DNA from: Candidatus Blastococcus massiliensis AP3
GTDB taxonomy: Bacteria; Actinomycetota; Actinomycetes; Mycobacteriales; Geodermatophilaceae
NCBI RefSeq assembly: GCF_000582785.1
Contig: NZ_HG931174.1
Location: forward strand, 831,899-895,898
Length of the DNA stretch: 64,000 nt
Direction: 5' to 3'
The translations under genes and the position numbers were made by a program. This document shows, one piece after another, positions 25,272 through 33,605 of the stretch (the stretch's first letter is position 1; every line of letters starts with the position of its first letter). The notes beneath the pieces were generated by a model. That model searched no databases. It was not told the origin of the DNA and saw only the letters and a program-made list of their open reading frames with translations.

Positions 25272-25454
25272 ATGACGGTCACCGATCCCGACGTCCCCGA
25301 TCCGCTCAACGACCCGCGCACGCTGCAGGCGGATCCCGGCGCGGTCGGGCAGGGCGCGGACCTCGCCTCGACGGCCGACGACCCCTCGGCCACCGGCGAG
25401 GACGAGCTGGGAAACGGGGAGCTGGGCGAGGAGACCGACGCCGATCCGTTGTGA
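25272..25454 (+). CDS. Small acidic protein, 60 aa
   Basis: Starts MTVTDPDVPDPLNDPRTLQA and is strongly acidic (about 20 Asp or Glu), with many Gly and Pro and no hydrophobic core, so it is probably disordered. GTG 25263 is an alternative start. The gene is divergent from the ArsR operator. Similar short disordered acidic proteins occur in actinobacteria without a known role. Coding is plausible from codon pattern but not certain. Confidence 0.5.
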   Translation: MTVTDPDVPDPLNDPRTLQADPGAVGQGADLASTADDPSATGEDELGNGELGEETDADPL

Positions 25455-25511
25455 CGGATCGGTCCTCCCCGGGTACTGAGCGGCGGTCCGTACGACTACC
25501 GAGGAGGAACG

Positions 25512-25754
25512 ATGGCCACCGGTGAGACCGGCTTCGAGGACGTCTTCTTCGACCTCGTCTCCGTCCAGTACCACTCGCTCAAGGCCGGGCACGACTACGG
25601 CCAGTACGTCCGGGATGCCGAGAACGCCGGCCTGGACGACATCGCGGCGTTCTTCCGCGAGGTGATGGAGCAGGACTCCGCCCGCGCGAAGCGCTGCCAC
25701 GAGTTCCTGGGCCGGCTGCAGGGCACCGACCAGGGCGGTCCGGCGACGAAGTGA
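25512..25754 (+). CDS. Small conserved-type helical protein, 80 aa
   Basis: 80 residues: FEDVFFDLVSVQYHSLKAGH, then DYGQYVRDAENAGLDDIAAF, then REVMEQDSARAKRCHEFLGRL. It has a strong ribosome site (GAGGAGGAACG). Two or three amphipathic helices with His/Glu spacing resemble a short ferritin-like or rubrerythrin-like hairpin, but the full metal-ligand set is not evident, so this remains a guess. It is a soluble cytoplasmic protein, possibly expressed with the nitronate monooxygenase 21 bp downstream. Confidence 0.75.
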   Translation: MATGETGFEDVFFDLVSVQYHSLKAGHDYGQYVRDAENAGLDDIAAFFREVMEQDSARAKRCHEFLGRLQGTDQGGPATK

Positions 25755-25775
25755 CGTCGGGAGCACGATGAGCGG

Positions 25776-26738
25776 GTGATCACGACCCCGCTGACCCGCT
25801 GGTTCGACCTCACGACTCCGGTCGTCGGTGCGCCGATGGCCGGCGTCGCCGGCGGTGCGCTGGCCCGCGCGGTCTCGCAGGGCGGCGGGCTCGGGATGAT
25901 CGGCGTCAGCGGCCGGCACGGCGCCGGGTTCGTGACCGAGCAGTGCGCGCTGGCGGCCGAGGGCGAACTGCCCTTCGGCGTCGGACTGATGATCTGGACG
26001 CTGGCCGACCGGCCGGAGCTGTTCGACGCCACCGTCGCGGCGCGGCCCAGCCTGGTGTCGATGTCGTTCGGCGACCCGGCGCCCTACGTCGGGCCGCTGC
26101 ACGACGCCGGGATCGCCGTCGCGGCGCAGGTGAACACCGCCGCGGACGCCCGGCGGGCGATCGACGCGGGTGTCGACGTGCTCGTCGCCCAGGGCACGGA
26201 GGCCGGCGGGCACACCGGTCAGCGGGCGCTGCTGCCGCTGCTGCAGGAGGTCCTGCCCCTCACCGACCGGCCGGTGATCGCCGCCGGCGGGATCGCGACC
26301 GGCCGCGCCATGGCGGGAGCACTCGTCGCCGGCGCGGCCGGCATCTGGGTCGGCACCGCGCTGCTGGCCTGCGCGGAGGGGCTCAACGGTGCGGCCGCCC
26401 GACAGCGGATCCTGGCGGCGTCGGGCGACGAGACCGTGCTGACCCGCGCCTTCGACGTGGCGGAGGGCATCGCCTGGCCGGAGCGCTGGCCCGGGCGGGC
26501 GCTGGTCAACGACTTCTCCCGCGCCTGGCACGGCCGGGAGGACGAGCTCGTGGACGACGCCGCCGCGCGGCAGCTCGTCGTCGACGGCCGGCGCAGCGGG
26601 GATCCCGCCCACGCGCCGCTCTACGCCGGAGAAGCGGTCGGCCTGGTGACGACGGAGCGCTCGGCGACCGACGTCGTCAGGGAGCTGACCGCCGACGCCG
26701 AGGAGGCGCTGCGGTCGGTTCCCCGCCTGCTCGCGTGA
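25776..26738 (+). CDS. Nitronate monooxygenase (2-nitropropane dioxygenase family)
   Basis: 320-residue FMN-dependent TIM-barrel enzyme. The flavin-binding segments TPVVGAPMAGVAGGALA, AQGTEAGGHTGQ and VIAAGGIATGRAMAGAL are all present, the His in the middle motif being the catalytic position in class I enzymes. It would oxidise propionate 3-nitronate or alkyl nitronates; some relatives are enoyl-ACP reductases. The GTG at 25776 is close behind the preceding gene. A large two-block hairpin at 26741-26794 ends the unit. Confidence 0.88.
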   Translation: MITTPLTRWFDLTTPVVGAPMAGVAGGALARAVSQGGGLGMIGVSGRHGAGFVTEQCALAAEGELPFGVGLMIWTLADRPELFDATVAARPSLVSMSFGDPAPYVGPLHDAGIAVAAQVNTAADARRAIDAGVDVLVAQGTEAGGHTGQRALLPLLQEVLPLTDRPVIAAGGIATGRAMAGALVAGAAGIWVGTALLACAEGLNGAAARQRILAASGDETVLTRAFDVAEGIAWPERWPGRALVNDFSRAWHGREDELVDDAAARQLVVDGRRSGDPAHAPLYAGEAVGLVTTERSATDVVRELTADAEEALRSVPRLLA

Positions 26739-26740
26739 TC

Positions 26741-26794
26741 ATTGCGCAGTTGTCCACCTGTCCGGACCTCGCGAGAGGTGGATAAGTGCGCAAT
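26741..26794. terminator. Two-block palindromic terminator between convergent genes
   Basis: Outer arms ATTGCGCA/TGCGCAAT, a 4/4 mismatched internal loop, and inner arms TCCACCT/AGGTGGA. The 16-base loop is itself made of two 8-bp palindromes (GTCCGGAC and CTCGCGAG). It occupies almost the whole space between the monooxygenase (+) and the thioredoxin-fold gene (-), so it can end transcripts from both sides. Confidence 0.75.
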
Positions 26795-26802
26795 CGGCGG
26801 GT

Positions 26803-27501
26803 CTAGTGCGGGACCTCGCAGCTGTCGTCCGTGCAGCCCTCGGCGGCCGGGACGGTGATGAGCGGTTTCGCGTCGGCCCAGGCGCGCTCGAGGAGCTGCA
26901 GCAGCTGCTCGGCGGGCTGAGCGCCGGCGGCGCCGTACTTGCGGTCGACGACGAAGAAGGGGACGCCCCGCGCGCCGAGCTCGATGGCGGTCGCGCTGTC
27001 CTCGCTGACGGCCCAGCGGAAGCGCCGGTCGGTGAGGGCCTCGCGCACCTCGGCCTCGTCCAGCCCCACCTCGACCGCCAGGGGCACGAGCGACTCGACG
27101 TCGAAGACGGAGCGCTGCTCCTCGAAGTAGGCGTGCAGGAGGCGCTCCTTGAGCTCGTTGCGCTTGCCGTGCTCGGCGGCCAGGTGCAGCAGCTCGTGGG
27201 CCAGCAGGGTGTTGCCGCTGACGCCGTCGGCCAGGTGGTACTCCAGCCCCTCGTCGGCGGCGACCTGCTCGAGGCCGCGCATGTTCTCGCGCATCTGCTC
27301 CACCTCGACGCCGTACTTGGCGGCCAGCGCCGGGAGGGTCGGGTGCGTCTCGCCCTCGGGGACGGTCGGGTCGAGCTGGAACGAGCGCCAGACGACCTCG
27401 ACCTGGTCGCGGTGGGGGAACCGCTCCAGGGCGGTCTCCAGCCGGCGCTTGCCGACGTAGCACCACGGGCAGACGACGTCGGACCAGACCTCTACGCGCA
27501 T
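26803..27501 (-). CDS. DsbA-family oxidoreductase, FrnE-like
   Basis: 232 residues with a thioredoxin fold and a large helical insertion. The active site is VEVWSDVVCPWCYVGKRRLE, so the redox pair is CPWC (Cys11 and Cys14 from ATG 27501). The cis-Pro loop is GVPFFVVDRKYGAAGAQP. The C-terminus has a further pair of Cys (GCTDDSCEVPH). FrnE proteins are cytoplasmic disulfide isomerases linked to oxidative stress. The ATG at 27501 is preferred because family members begin MRVEVW. Confidence 0.87.
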   Translation of the reverse strand: MRVEVWSDVVCPWCYVGKRRLETALERFPHRDQVEVVWRSFQLDPTVPEGETHPTLPALAAKYGVEVEQMRENMRGLEQVAADEGLEYHLADGVSGNTLLAHELLHLAAEHGKRNELKERLLHAYFEEQRSVFDVESLVPLAVEVGLDEAEVREALTDRRFRWAVSEDSATAIELGARGVPFFVVDRKYGAAGAQPAEQLLQLLERAWADAKPLITVPAAEGCTDDSCEVPH

Positions 27502-27567
27502 GCCCGGCCCAACGTCGTCGTCCGTTCCGAGCATTCCGCGAAGCGGTGTCGCGGCTCCTGGCCGCGG

Positions 27568-27586
27568 TGCGATCCGGAGGATCGCA
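27568..27586 (-). terminator. Hairpin after the FKBP gene
   Basis: TGCGATCC, loop GGA, GGATCGCA: a perfect 8-bp stem starting 4 bp beyond the FKBP stop. A second small hairpin (CGCGGC/GCCGCG) lies just behind it. Confidence 0.65.
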
Positions 27587-27589
27587 GTG

Positions 27590-27967
27590 TCAGCGGACGC
27601 CGACGAGGTCGACGACGAAGACCAGGGTGGCGCCGGGCTTGATGACGCCGCCGGCGCCGCGCTCGCCGTAGGCCTTGTGCGGCGGGATGGTCAGCCGACG
27701 GCGACCACCGACCTTCATGCCGGTCATGCCCTCGTCCCAGCCCTGGATGACCATGCCCACACCCAGGCGGAACTCCAGGGGGTCGCCACGGTCCCAGGAG
27801 GCGTCGAACTGCTCGCCGCCGTCGTGGGTCACGCCGACGTAGTGGGCGCTGATCAGGTCGCCGGCCTTCGCCTCGGGGCCGTCGCCGACGACGATGTCCT
27901 CGATCACGAGGTCGTCGGGGGCCGGTCCGGTGGGCGGCTCGACGTCCGGACGGGTCAGCTCGGCCAC
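27590..27967 (-). CDS. FKBP-type peptidyl-prolyl isomerase
   Basis: 125-residue single FKBP domain. DLISAHYVGVTHDGGEQFDA, GMVIQGWDEGMTGMKVGGRR and RRLTIPPHKAYGERGAGGVI are the canonical active-site strands. No signal peptide, so cytoplasmic. It speeds cis-trans isomerisation of Xaa-Pro bonds during folding. The GTG at 27967 has AGGAGGGAGC upstream. It is transcribed toward the FrnE-like gene with a hairpin between them. Confidence 0.93.
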   Translation of the reverse strand: MAELTRPDVEPPTGPAPDDLVIEDIVVGDGPEAKAGDLISAHYVGVTHDGGEQFDASWDRGDPLEFRLGVGMVIQGWDEGMTGMKVGGRRRLTIPPHKAYGERGAGGVIKPGATLVFVVDLVGVR

Positions 27968-28118
27968 GGTGCTCCCTCCTGCGCCGAGGCTCTCCCGGCA
28001 CCGGACCCATCCAAGCAGCGGAGCGGGGAGCCCGCCCGGGTGGCCGCCGCACTGCCGCCGATGGGCGCGGCGCCGCCGGAGGTTCCGGAATGTCGGTGGC
28101 CGTCGCTACCTTCCGGCC

Positions 28119-28505
28119 ATGATCGACCACCTGGGTCTGCAGACGGCCGACAGCGAGGCTGCGGCCGGCTTCTACGTACGGGTCTTCGCCGCCTGCGGCG
28201 TCCGCGAGTTCATGCGCCACGACACCCCGCACGGGCCGGTGATCGGCCTGGCCGGGCCGGACGGGCAGCCGCAGCTGTGGGTCAGCCCGAGGGAGGACAC
28301 CGGCCACCGCCCGGTCCACCTGGCGCTGGCGGCGCCCTCGCGCGAGGCTGTCGACGACGTGTTCGCCGCCGCCCGGGCGGCGGGCGCGGAGATCCTGCAC
28401 GAGCCGCGGGTCTGGCCCGAGTACCACCCCGGGTACTACGGGGCGTTCTTCCGGGATCCCGACGGCAACAACGTCGAGGCGGTGCACCACTCGCCGCCGT
28501 CCTGA
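28119..28505 (+). CDS. VOC family (glyoxalase/dioxygenase-fold) protein
   Basis: 128 residues: MIDHLGLQTADSEAAAGFYV at the start and FRDPDGNNVEAVHH at the end are the two beta-alpha-beta units of the vicinal-oxygen-chelate fold; the terminal Glu is the usual metal ligand. It resembles the catechol-dioxygenase-like single-domain group. The substrate is not predictable. It precedes the glucosidase gene by 14 bp and may be cotranscribed. Confidence 0.85.
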   Translation: MIDHLGLQTADSEAAAGFYVRVFAACGVREFMRHDTPHGPVIGLAGPDGQPQLWVSPREDTGHRPVHLALAAPSREAVDDVFAAARAAGAEILHEPRVWPEYHPGYYGAFFRDPDGNNVEAVHHSPPS

Positions 28506-28519
28506 GCTGGGGAGCCGCC

Positions 28520-30226
28520 GTGCCGGACGGGACCGCACCGTGGTGGACCAGCGCCGTGGTCTACCAGATCTATCCCCGCTCCTTCCAGGACTCCGACGGC
28601 GACGGCGTCGGTGACCTCGGCGGGATCCTGCAGCGCCTGGACCACCTGACCGATCTCGGCGTCGACGTCCTCTGGCTGTCGCCGGTCTACCCGTCCCCTC
28701 AGGCGGACAACGGCTACGACATCAGCGACTACCAGGACATCGATCCGCTCTTCGGCTCGCTGGCCCAGCTCGACGAGCTGATCGAGGCCCTGCACGCGCG
28801 CGGGATGAAGCTGGTCATGGACCTCGTGGTGAACCACACCAGCGACGCGCACCCGTGGTTCCTCGAATCACGATCCTCGGCCGACAGCCCGAAGCGCGAC
28901 TGGTACTGGTGGCGGCCGCCCAGAGGAGGGATGGCCGCGGGTGACCCCGGCGCGGAGCCGACGAACTGGCAGTCGTTCTTCAGCGGGCCGACCTGGGAGC
29001 TCGACGAGGCCAGCGGCGAGTACTACCTGCACCTGTTCGACCGCCGGCAGCCCGATCTGAACTGGGAGAACCCGCAGGTCAGACAGGCGATCTACGAGAT
29101 GATGCGGTGGTGGCTGGACCGCGGCGTCGACGGCTTCCGCATGGACGTCATCAACATGATCAGCAAGGACGTCGCCGAGGACGGCCACCTGCACGACGGG
29201 CCGCCGCTGCCCGGTTCGTCGCTCGGCAGCGGCTACGCGTCCTTCATCTGCGGGCCGCGGATCCACGAGTTCCTCCAGGAGATGCACCGCGAGGTGTTCG
29301 CGGGGCGCCCGGAGGCCCTGCTGACGGTCGGCGAGATGCCGGGCGTCACCGTGGAGCAGGCACGGCTGTTCACGGACCCGGCCCGCGGCGAGGTGGACAT
29401 GGTGTTCCAGTTCGAGCACGTCGGCCTGGACCACGGCACGTCGAAGTGGGACCTCAACCCGCTGCGGATGCGCGACCTGAAGGCCTCCTTCGGGCGCTGG
29501 CAGGCCGGCCTGGCCGAGGTGGGGTGGAACTCCCTCTACTGGGACAACCACGACCAGCCGCGGGCGGTGTCCCGCTTCGGCGACGACTCACCGCGGTACC
29601 GCCGCGACTCCGCCACCTGCCTGGCCACCCTGCTGCACCTGCACCGCGGGACGCCGTACGTCTACCAGGGACAGGAACTCGGCATGGCGAACTACCCGTT
29701 CGCCTCCCTCGACGACTTCCGGGACGTCGAATCGCTCAACCACCACGTGCAGGCCGTCTCCGCGGGCCAGGACCCGGCCGCCGTCCTGGACGCGATGCGG
29801 ACGATGAGCCGCGACAACGCCCGCACCCCCGTGCAGTGGGACGCCTCCCCGCACGCCGGGTTCACCAGCGGGGAGCCGTGGCTGGCGGTCAACCCCGACC
29901 ACGTCGAGTGGAACGCGGAGGCCCAGCGGGAGGATCCGACCTCGGTCCTCGCCCACTACCGCCGGCTGATCGCGCTGCGGCACCAGCTGCCGGTGGTGGC
30001 GCTCGGCGACTTCACCATGCTGCTGCCCGAGCACGACGACGTGTACGCGTTCACCCGCTCCCTGGACGGCGAGACGCTGCTGGTCGTCTGCAACGTCTCC
30101 CGCAGGGCGCACGACCTGACCTCCCTGCTGCCGCAGGCGGCCGGCGCCGAGCTGGTGCTGGGCAACCTGGCCGACGGTGACCCCGGCGAGCTGCGCCCGT
30201 GGGAGGCCCGGGTCCTGCGGCTGTGA
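28520..30226 (+). CDS. Alpha-glucosidase / oligo-1,6-glucosidase (GH13)
   Basis: 568-residue glycoside hydrolase family 13 enzyme. The opening VVYQIYPRSFQDSDGDGVGD is diagnostic. The four conserved regions are DLVVNHTS, GFRMDVIN (nucleophile Asp), LTVGEMPG (acid/base Glu) and YWDNHDQPR (transition-state Asp). The enzyme hydrolyses alpha-1,4 or alpha-1,6 glucosidic bonds in short maltodextrins, sucrose-like sugars or isomaltose; trehalose synthase is less likely because the C-terminal extension is missing. The GTG at 28520 has GGGGAG at good spacing. Cytoplasmic, so it acts on imported oligosaccharides. No sugar transporter is next to it. Confidence 0.92.
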   Translation: MPDGTAPWWTSAVVYQIYPRSFQDSDGDGVGDLGGILQRLDHLTDLGVDVLWLSPVYPSPQADNGYDISDYQDIDPLFGSLAQLDELIEALHARGMKLVMDLVVNHTSDAHPWFLESRSSADSPKRDWYWWRPPRGGMAAGDPGAEPTNWQSFFSGPTWELDEASGEYYLHLFDRRQPDLNWENPQVRQAIYEMMRWWLDRGVDGFRMDVINMISKDVAEDGHLHDGPPLPGSSLGSGYASFICGPRIHEFLQEMHREVFAGRPEALLTVGEMPGVTVEQARLFTDPARGEVDMVFQFEHVGLDHGTSKWDLNPLRMRDLKASFGRWQAGLAEVGWNSLYWDNHDQPRAVSRFGDDSPRYRRDSATCLATLLHLHRGTPYVYQGQELGMANYPFASLDDFRDVESLNHHVQAVSAGQDPAAVLDAMRTMSRDNARTPVQWDASPHAGFTSGEPWLAVNPDHVEWNAEAQREDPTSVLAHYRRLIALRHQLPVVALGDFTMLLPEHDDVYAFTRSLDGETLLVVCNVSRRAHDLTSLLPQAAGAELVLGNLADGDPGELRPWEARVLRL

Positions 30227-30254
30227 CCACGGTCCGCTGACCTAGGGTCCCGGC

Positions 30255-31496
30255 GTGAGTCGCACGCTGGAGGCCGTCTTCCCGGCCCGCATGGGGACGC
30301 CGTTCCGCTGGCTGGTCGGCTCGTCCTGGATGAGCAATCTGGGCGACGGCATCCTCGTGGCCGCCGGCCCCCTGCTGGTGGCCTCGCAGACCTCCGACCC
30401 CCTGCTCGTCGCGCTCGCCGCCCTCCTCCAGCGACTGCCCTGGCTGCTGTTCGGGCTCTACGCGGGCGTGCTGGCCGACCGGCTCGACCGCCGCCTCGTG
30501 GTGATCGTCGCGGACCTCATCCGCGCCGCGATCCTCGTCGGGCTCACGCTGACCCTGGTCACCGGCGTCGTCAACGTCGGCGTCGTCCTGACCGCGATGT
30601 TCCTGCTCGGCGTCGCCGAGGTCTTCGCCGACGTCACGACCGGAACCCTCCTGCCGATGGTCGTCGGCAAGGCCGACCTCGGCATCGGCAACGCGCGCGT
30701 GATGGCCGGCTTCCTGACGATGAACAACCTCGCCGGGCCCGCCATCGGCGCCTTCCTCTTCGCGGCGGGCACCGCCTGGCCGTTCGCCGTCCAGGCACTG
30801 TGCCTGGCGCTGGCGGTGGTCCTGCTCTCCCGGATGGCCGTGCCCGCCCGGCCGCGGCCGGAGACGCCCAGCCACCTGCGCCGCGACGTCGCGGAGGGCT
30901 GGCGCTGGACCTGGGGGAATGCCGCCGTCCGGACGCTCACCCTGACGATCGTCACGTTCAACGTCACCTGGGGCGCCGCGTGGTCGGTGCTGGTCCTCTA
31001 CGCCACCGACACCCTCGGCATGGGGCCTGTCGGCTTCGGCCTGCTCACCACGGTCAGCGCCCTGGGCGGGGTCCTCGGCACGTTCGGCTACGACTGGCTG
31101 GAGCGGCACGCCAGCCTGGGCAACATCATGCGCGTCGGCCTCATCATCGAGACCCTCACCCACCTGGGGTTCGCGCTCACCACCACGCCCTGGGTGGCGA
31201 TGGTGATCATGTTCGTCTTCGGCGTCCATGCCTTCGTGTGGGGGACGACGTCGCGCACCGTGCGCATGCGGGCCGTGCCGATGGAGCTGCAGGGCCGGGT
31301 GGGGAGCCTCTACATGGTCGGCGTCTTCGGCGGGATCGTGGCCGGCCAGGCGCTCGGCGGGGTGATCGCGAAGATCTGGGGCATCACCGGGCCGTTCTGG
31401 TTCGCCTTCGTCGGCTCCGCGCTCATCCTGGCGCTCATCTGGCGGCAGCTCGTGCACATCGAGCACGCCGACGACGAGGCCCGCGCCGAGGTGTGA
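30255..31496 (+). CDS. MFS transporter, enterobactin-exporter-like (MFS_3)
   Basis: 413 residues, about 12 helices. SWMSNLGDGILVAAGPLLVA in helix 1 and motif A GVLADRLDRRLVVIVADLIR fit the MFS_3 exporter branch that includes EntS. The central loop (RPRPETPSHLRRDVAEGWRW) starts the second half. Likely a drug or metabolite efflux pump; substrate unknown. Starts at GTG 30255, 28 bp after the glucosidase, so possibly cotranscribed. Confidence 0.85.
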   Translation: MSRTLEAVFPARMGTPFRWLVGSSWMSNLGDGILVAAGPLLVASQTSDPLLVALAALLQRLPWLLFGLYAGVLADRLDRRLVVIVADLIRAAILVGLTLTLVTGVVNVGVVLTAMFLLGVAEVFADVTTGTLLPMVVGKADLGIGNARVMAGFLTMNNLAGPAIGAFLFAAGTAWPFAVQALCLALAVVLLSRMAVPARPRPETPSHLRRDVAEGWRWTWGNAAVRTLTLTIVTFNVTWGAAWSVLVLYATDTLGMGPVGFGLLTTVSALGGVLGTFGYDWLERHASLGNIMRVGLIIETLTHLGFALTTTPWVAMVIMFVFGVHAFVWGTTSRTVRMRAVPMELQGRVGSLYMVGVFGGIVAGQALGGVIAKIWGITGPFWFAFVGSALILALIWRQLVHIEHADDEARAEV

Positions 31497-31571
31497 CGCG
31501 CGGGAACCGCTGTACGGGCGGCCTCCGCGACGCCAGCATGACGGCACTGACAGCGACCTCGGGAGGTGCCC

Positions 31572-32090
31572 GTGTCGGACGACGTGCAGCCGCCACCACT
31601 GACGGTGGTGCGCCCTGGCGAGGGGAGGCTGGCCGACCTCGGGGACGGCGTCGGCGTGGCGTTCAAGCTCTGGGGCCACGACACCGGCGGCTCGATCTCG
31701 GTCGTCGAGCACCCGTTCGAGGTGGGGGCGTACGTCTCCGCGCACCTGCACACCCGGGAGGACGAGTACTCGATCGTCCTCGAGGGGGAGATCGGCTTCC
31801 GGTCCGGCGACCGGGAGGCCGTCCTGGGCCCCGGCGGCTACATCACCAAGCCGCGCGGCGAGATGCACGCCATGTGGAACGCCGGCCCGACCCCCGCCCG
31901 GATGATCGAGATCATCAGCCCGGCCGGCTTCGAGGGCTTCTTCCGCGACATCGCCGACCTGGCCGAGGCCGGCACGACCGACCCGGCCGCGTTCGTGGCG
32001 GTGGCCGCGACCTACGGCCTCGAGTTCGGCGAACCGGACTGGCAGGCGGACGTCATACAGCGCTACGGGCTCACGACCCCCGAATGGTGA
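31572..32090 (+). CDS. Cupin-domain protein
   Basis: 172 residues. The first cupin motif is VSAHLHTREDEYSIVLEGEI (metal ligands His, His, Glu) and the second GYITKPRGEMHAMWNAGPTP (His). The C-terminal helix FEGFFRDIADLAEAG is typical of the quercetinase/ectoine-synthase-like single cupins in actinobacteria. Metal-binding residues are intact, so it could be an enzyme; the substrate is unknown. The GTG at 31572 is preferred over 31566 because GGGAGG sits 5 bp before it. Confidence 0.85.
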   Translation: MSDDVQPPPLTVVRPGEGRLADLGDGVGVAFKLWGHDTGGSISVVEHPFEVGAYVSAHLHTREDEYSIVLEGEIGFRSGDREAVLGPGGYITKPRGEMHAMWNAGPTPARMIEIISPAGFEGFFRDIADLAEAGTTDPAAFVAVAATYGLEFGEPDWQADVIQRYGLTTPEW

Positions 32091-32106
32091 CCGTGACCCC
32101 CGGCGA

Positions 32107-32158
32107 TTGCGCGGATTCCGACGCCTCGAGGCCGGTCGAGACGTGGGTTTCCGCGCAA
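32107..32158. terminator. Two-block palindromic terminator between convergent genes
   Basis: Outer arms TTGCGCGGA (32107-32115) and TCCGCGCAA (32150-32158); inner arms ACGCCTCGA / TCGAGACGT with one mismatch. It fills the space between the cupin (+) and acyl-CoA dehydrogenase (-) stops. Confidence 0.75.
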
Positions 32159-32174
32159 CGGAGGCGCCAGGGCC

Positions 32175-33446
32175 TCAGCCGAGCGGGGACCGCGGCAGCA
32201 GGCGGTCGCTGATGATCCGCTTCTGGATCTCGCTGGTGCCCTCGAAGATCGTGGTGAGCCGGGCGTCCCGCCAGTGCCGCTCCACCTGCCGCTCGGTCGT
32301 GTAGCCGTTGCCGCCGTGCAGCTGCATCGCTTGGTTGGTCACCCGCACCGACATCTCGGTGGCCTCGAGCTTCACCATCGAGGCCTCCTTGGCCACGGGC
32401 ATGCCCAGGTCGATGAGGTGCGCCACCTGCCGGTAGAAGGCGCGGGCCTGCTCGATCTGCGCGGCCATCTCGGCGACGGCGAAGCGCAGCGCCTGGAAGT
32501 CGCCGATCGGGTGACCGAACTGCTCGCGCTCCTGCAGGTAGAGGATCGAGTCCTCCAGCGCGGCACGGGCCAGCCCGACGGCGCGGGCGGCGGTGTGCAC
32601 GCGGGCGGTGTTGAGGAACTTCTGCGCCTCCGCGAACCCGGCCTGCTTGGCGGCCTCGCCCTCCTCGCCGCTGTCCTCCCGCGCCGCCTTGGCCTCGTCG
32701 ATGATGTTGTCCGCCGGGATCCGCACGCCGTCGAACGTGAGGTCCCAGGTCAGGAAGCCGTGGTAGCCGATCTTGTCGATCGGATGCCCGGTGAGCCCCT
32801 CGGGGAACTCGCCGCGCTCCTTCTCCAGCAGCAGGTTGATCAGCCCGGCCGAGCGCGACTCCCCCTCCTCCGGCTCGCGCTCGCGCACCAGCACCTGGAT
32901 GAAGTCGGCCGCCTCGGCGTTGCCGCACCAGCGCTTGTGCCCGGTCACGACCCACTCGTCGCCCTCCAGGACGGCGCGGGTGGAGACGCCGGCCAGGTCC
33001 GAGCCAGCGTCCGGCTCGGAGAGCGCGATCGCGCCGATCCACTCGCCGCGGGCGCTGCGCCGCTGCAGCTCCTCGCGGCGGTCGGCGTCGGGCACCGCCG
33101 TCCCCAGGCCCTGGGAGCGGGCCAGGATGCTGGCCGTCGACATCCACGCGCGGGCCAGCTCCTCGCTGACCATGCAGTACTCGAAGACGCCGAGCCCCAG
33201 CCCGCCCTGCTCGGCGGGCACGGTGATGCCGAAGTAGCCGAGCTCGGCCAGCCGGGACAGCAGCGACGCCGGGATGAGGCCCTTCTGCGGGTCGAGCTCG
33301 TCGGCGACCGGCAGCACCTCGTCCATCGCGAACCGGCGCGCCTGCAGCTGGAGCTCCTCCCGCTCGGGCGTGTGCCACGGGGGCAGCAGGACCGGCGGCG
33401 GGGGCAGCAGGGTCTCGGTCTCTTCGGTGCTGGCGCTCGACGTCAT
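32175..33446 (-). CDS. Acyl-CoA dehydrogenase
   Basis: 423-residue FAD enzyme. ALSEPDAGSDLAGV and GYHGFLTWDLTFDGVRIPAD are flavin- and substrate-binding segments, and the C-terminal TIFEGTSEIQKRIISDRLL carries the catalytic Glu region of the family. It would introduce a 2,3-double bond in an acyl-CoA, passing electrons to ETF. Chain-length preference is unclear. A segment with acidic residues (AAREDSGEEGEAAKQ, around 247-260) looks like an insertion. ATG 33446. Acetoacetyl-CoA synthetase lies upstream in the same direction. Confidence 0.92.
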   Translation of the reverse strand: MTSSASTEETETLLPPPPVLLPPWHTPEREELQLQARRFAMDEVLPVADELDPQKGLIPASLLSRLAELGYFGITVPAEQGGLGLGVFEYCMVSEELARAWMSTASILARSQGLGTAVPDADRREELQRRSARGEWIGAIALSEPDAGSDLAGVSTRAVLEGDEWVVTGHKRWCGNAEAADFIQVLVREREPEEGESRSAGLINLLLEKERGEFPEGLTGHPIDKIGYHGFLTWDLTFDGVRIPADNIIDEAKAAREDSGEEGEAAKQAGFAEAQKFLNTARVHTAARAVGLARAALEDSILYLQEREQFGHPIGDFQALRFAVAEMAAQIEQARAFYRQVAHLIDLGMPVAKEASMVKLEATEMSVRVTNQAMQLHGGNGYTTERQVERHWRDARLTTIFEGTSEIQKRIISDRLLPRSPLG

Positions 33447-33559
33447 CGTCGGTCGGCCCTCCTCGACGGCGGGATGATCACGTACACCTTGGCGGGTGCA
33501 CCGTGCCCCCGCATGCCGCCGTCATCCGCGCAGGTGACCAGCCTCACCGGCGGCCCGAC

Positions 33560-33581
33560 GGACTTTCGGCGCCGAAAGTCC
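33560..33581. terminator. Perfect 22-bp palindrome, terminator or operator
   Basis: GGACTTTCGGC followed directly by GCCGAAAGTCC, with no loop. It lies 25 bp after the acetoacetyl-CoA synthetase stop and 114 bp before the acyl-CoA dehydrogenase start. A perfect dyad with no spacer would also suit a TetR-type operator controlling the dehydrogenase, so the role is open. Confidence 0.55.
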
Positions 33582-33605
33582 CGGGTTCCGGTGCCGCAGG
33601 TTCGC

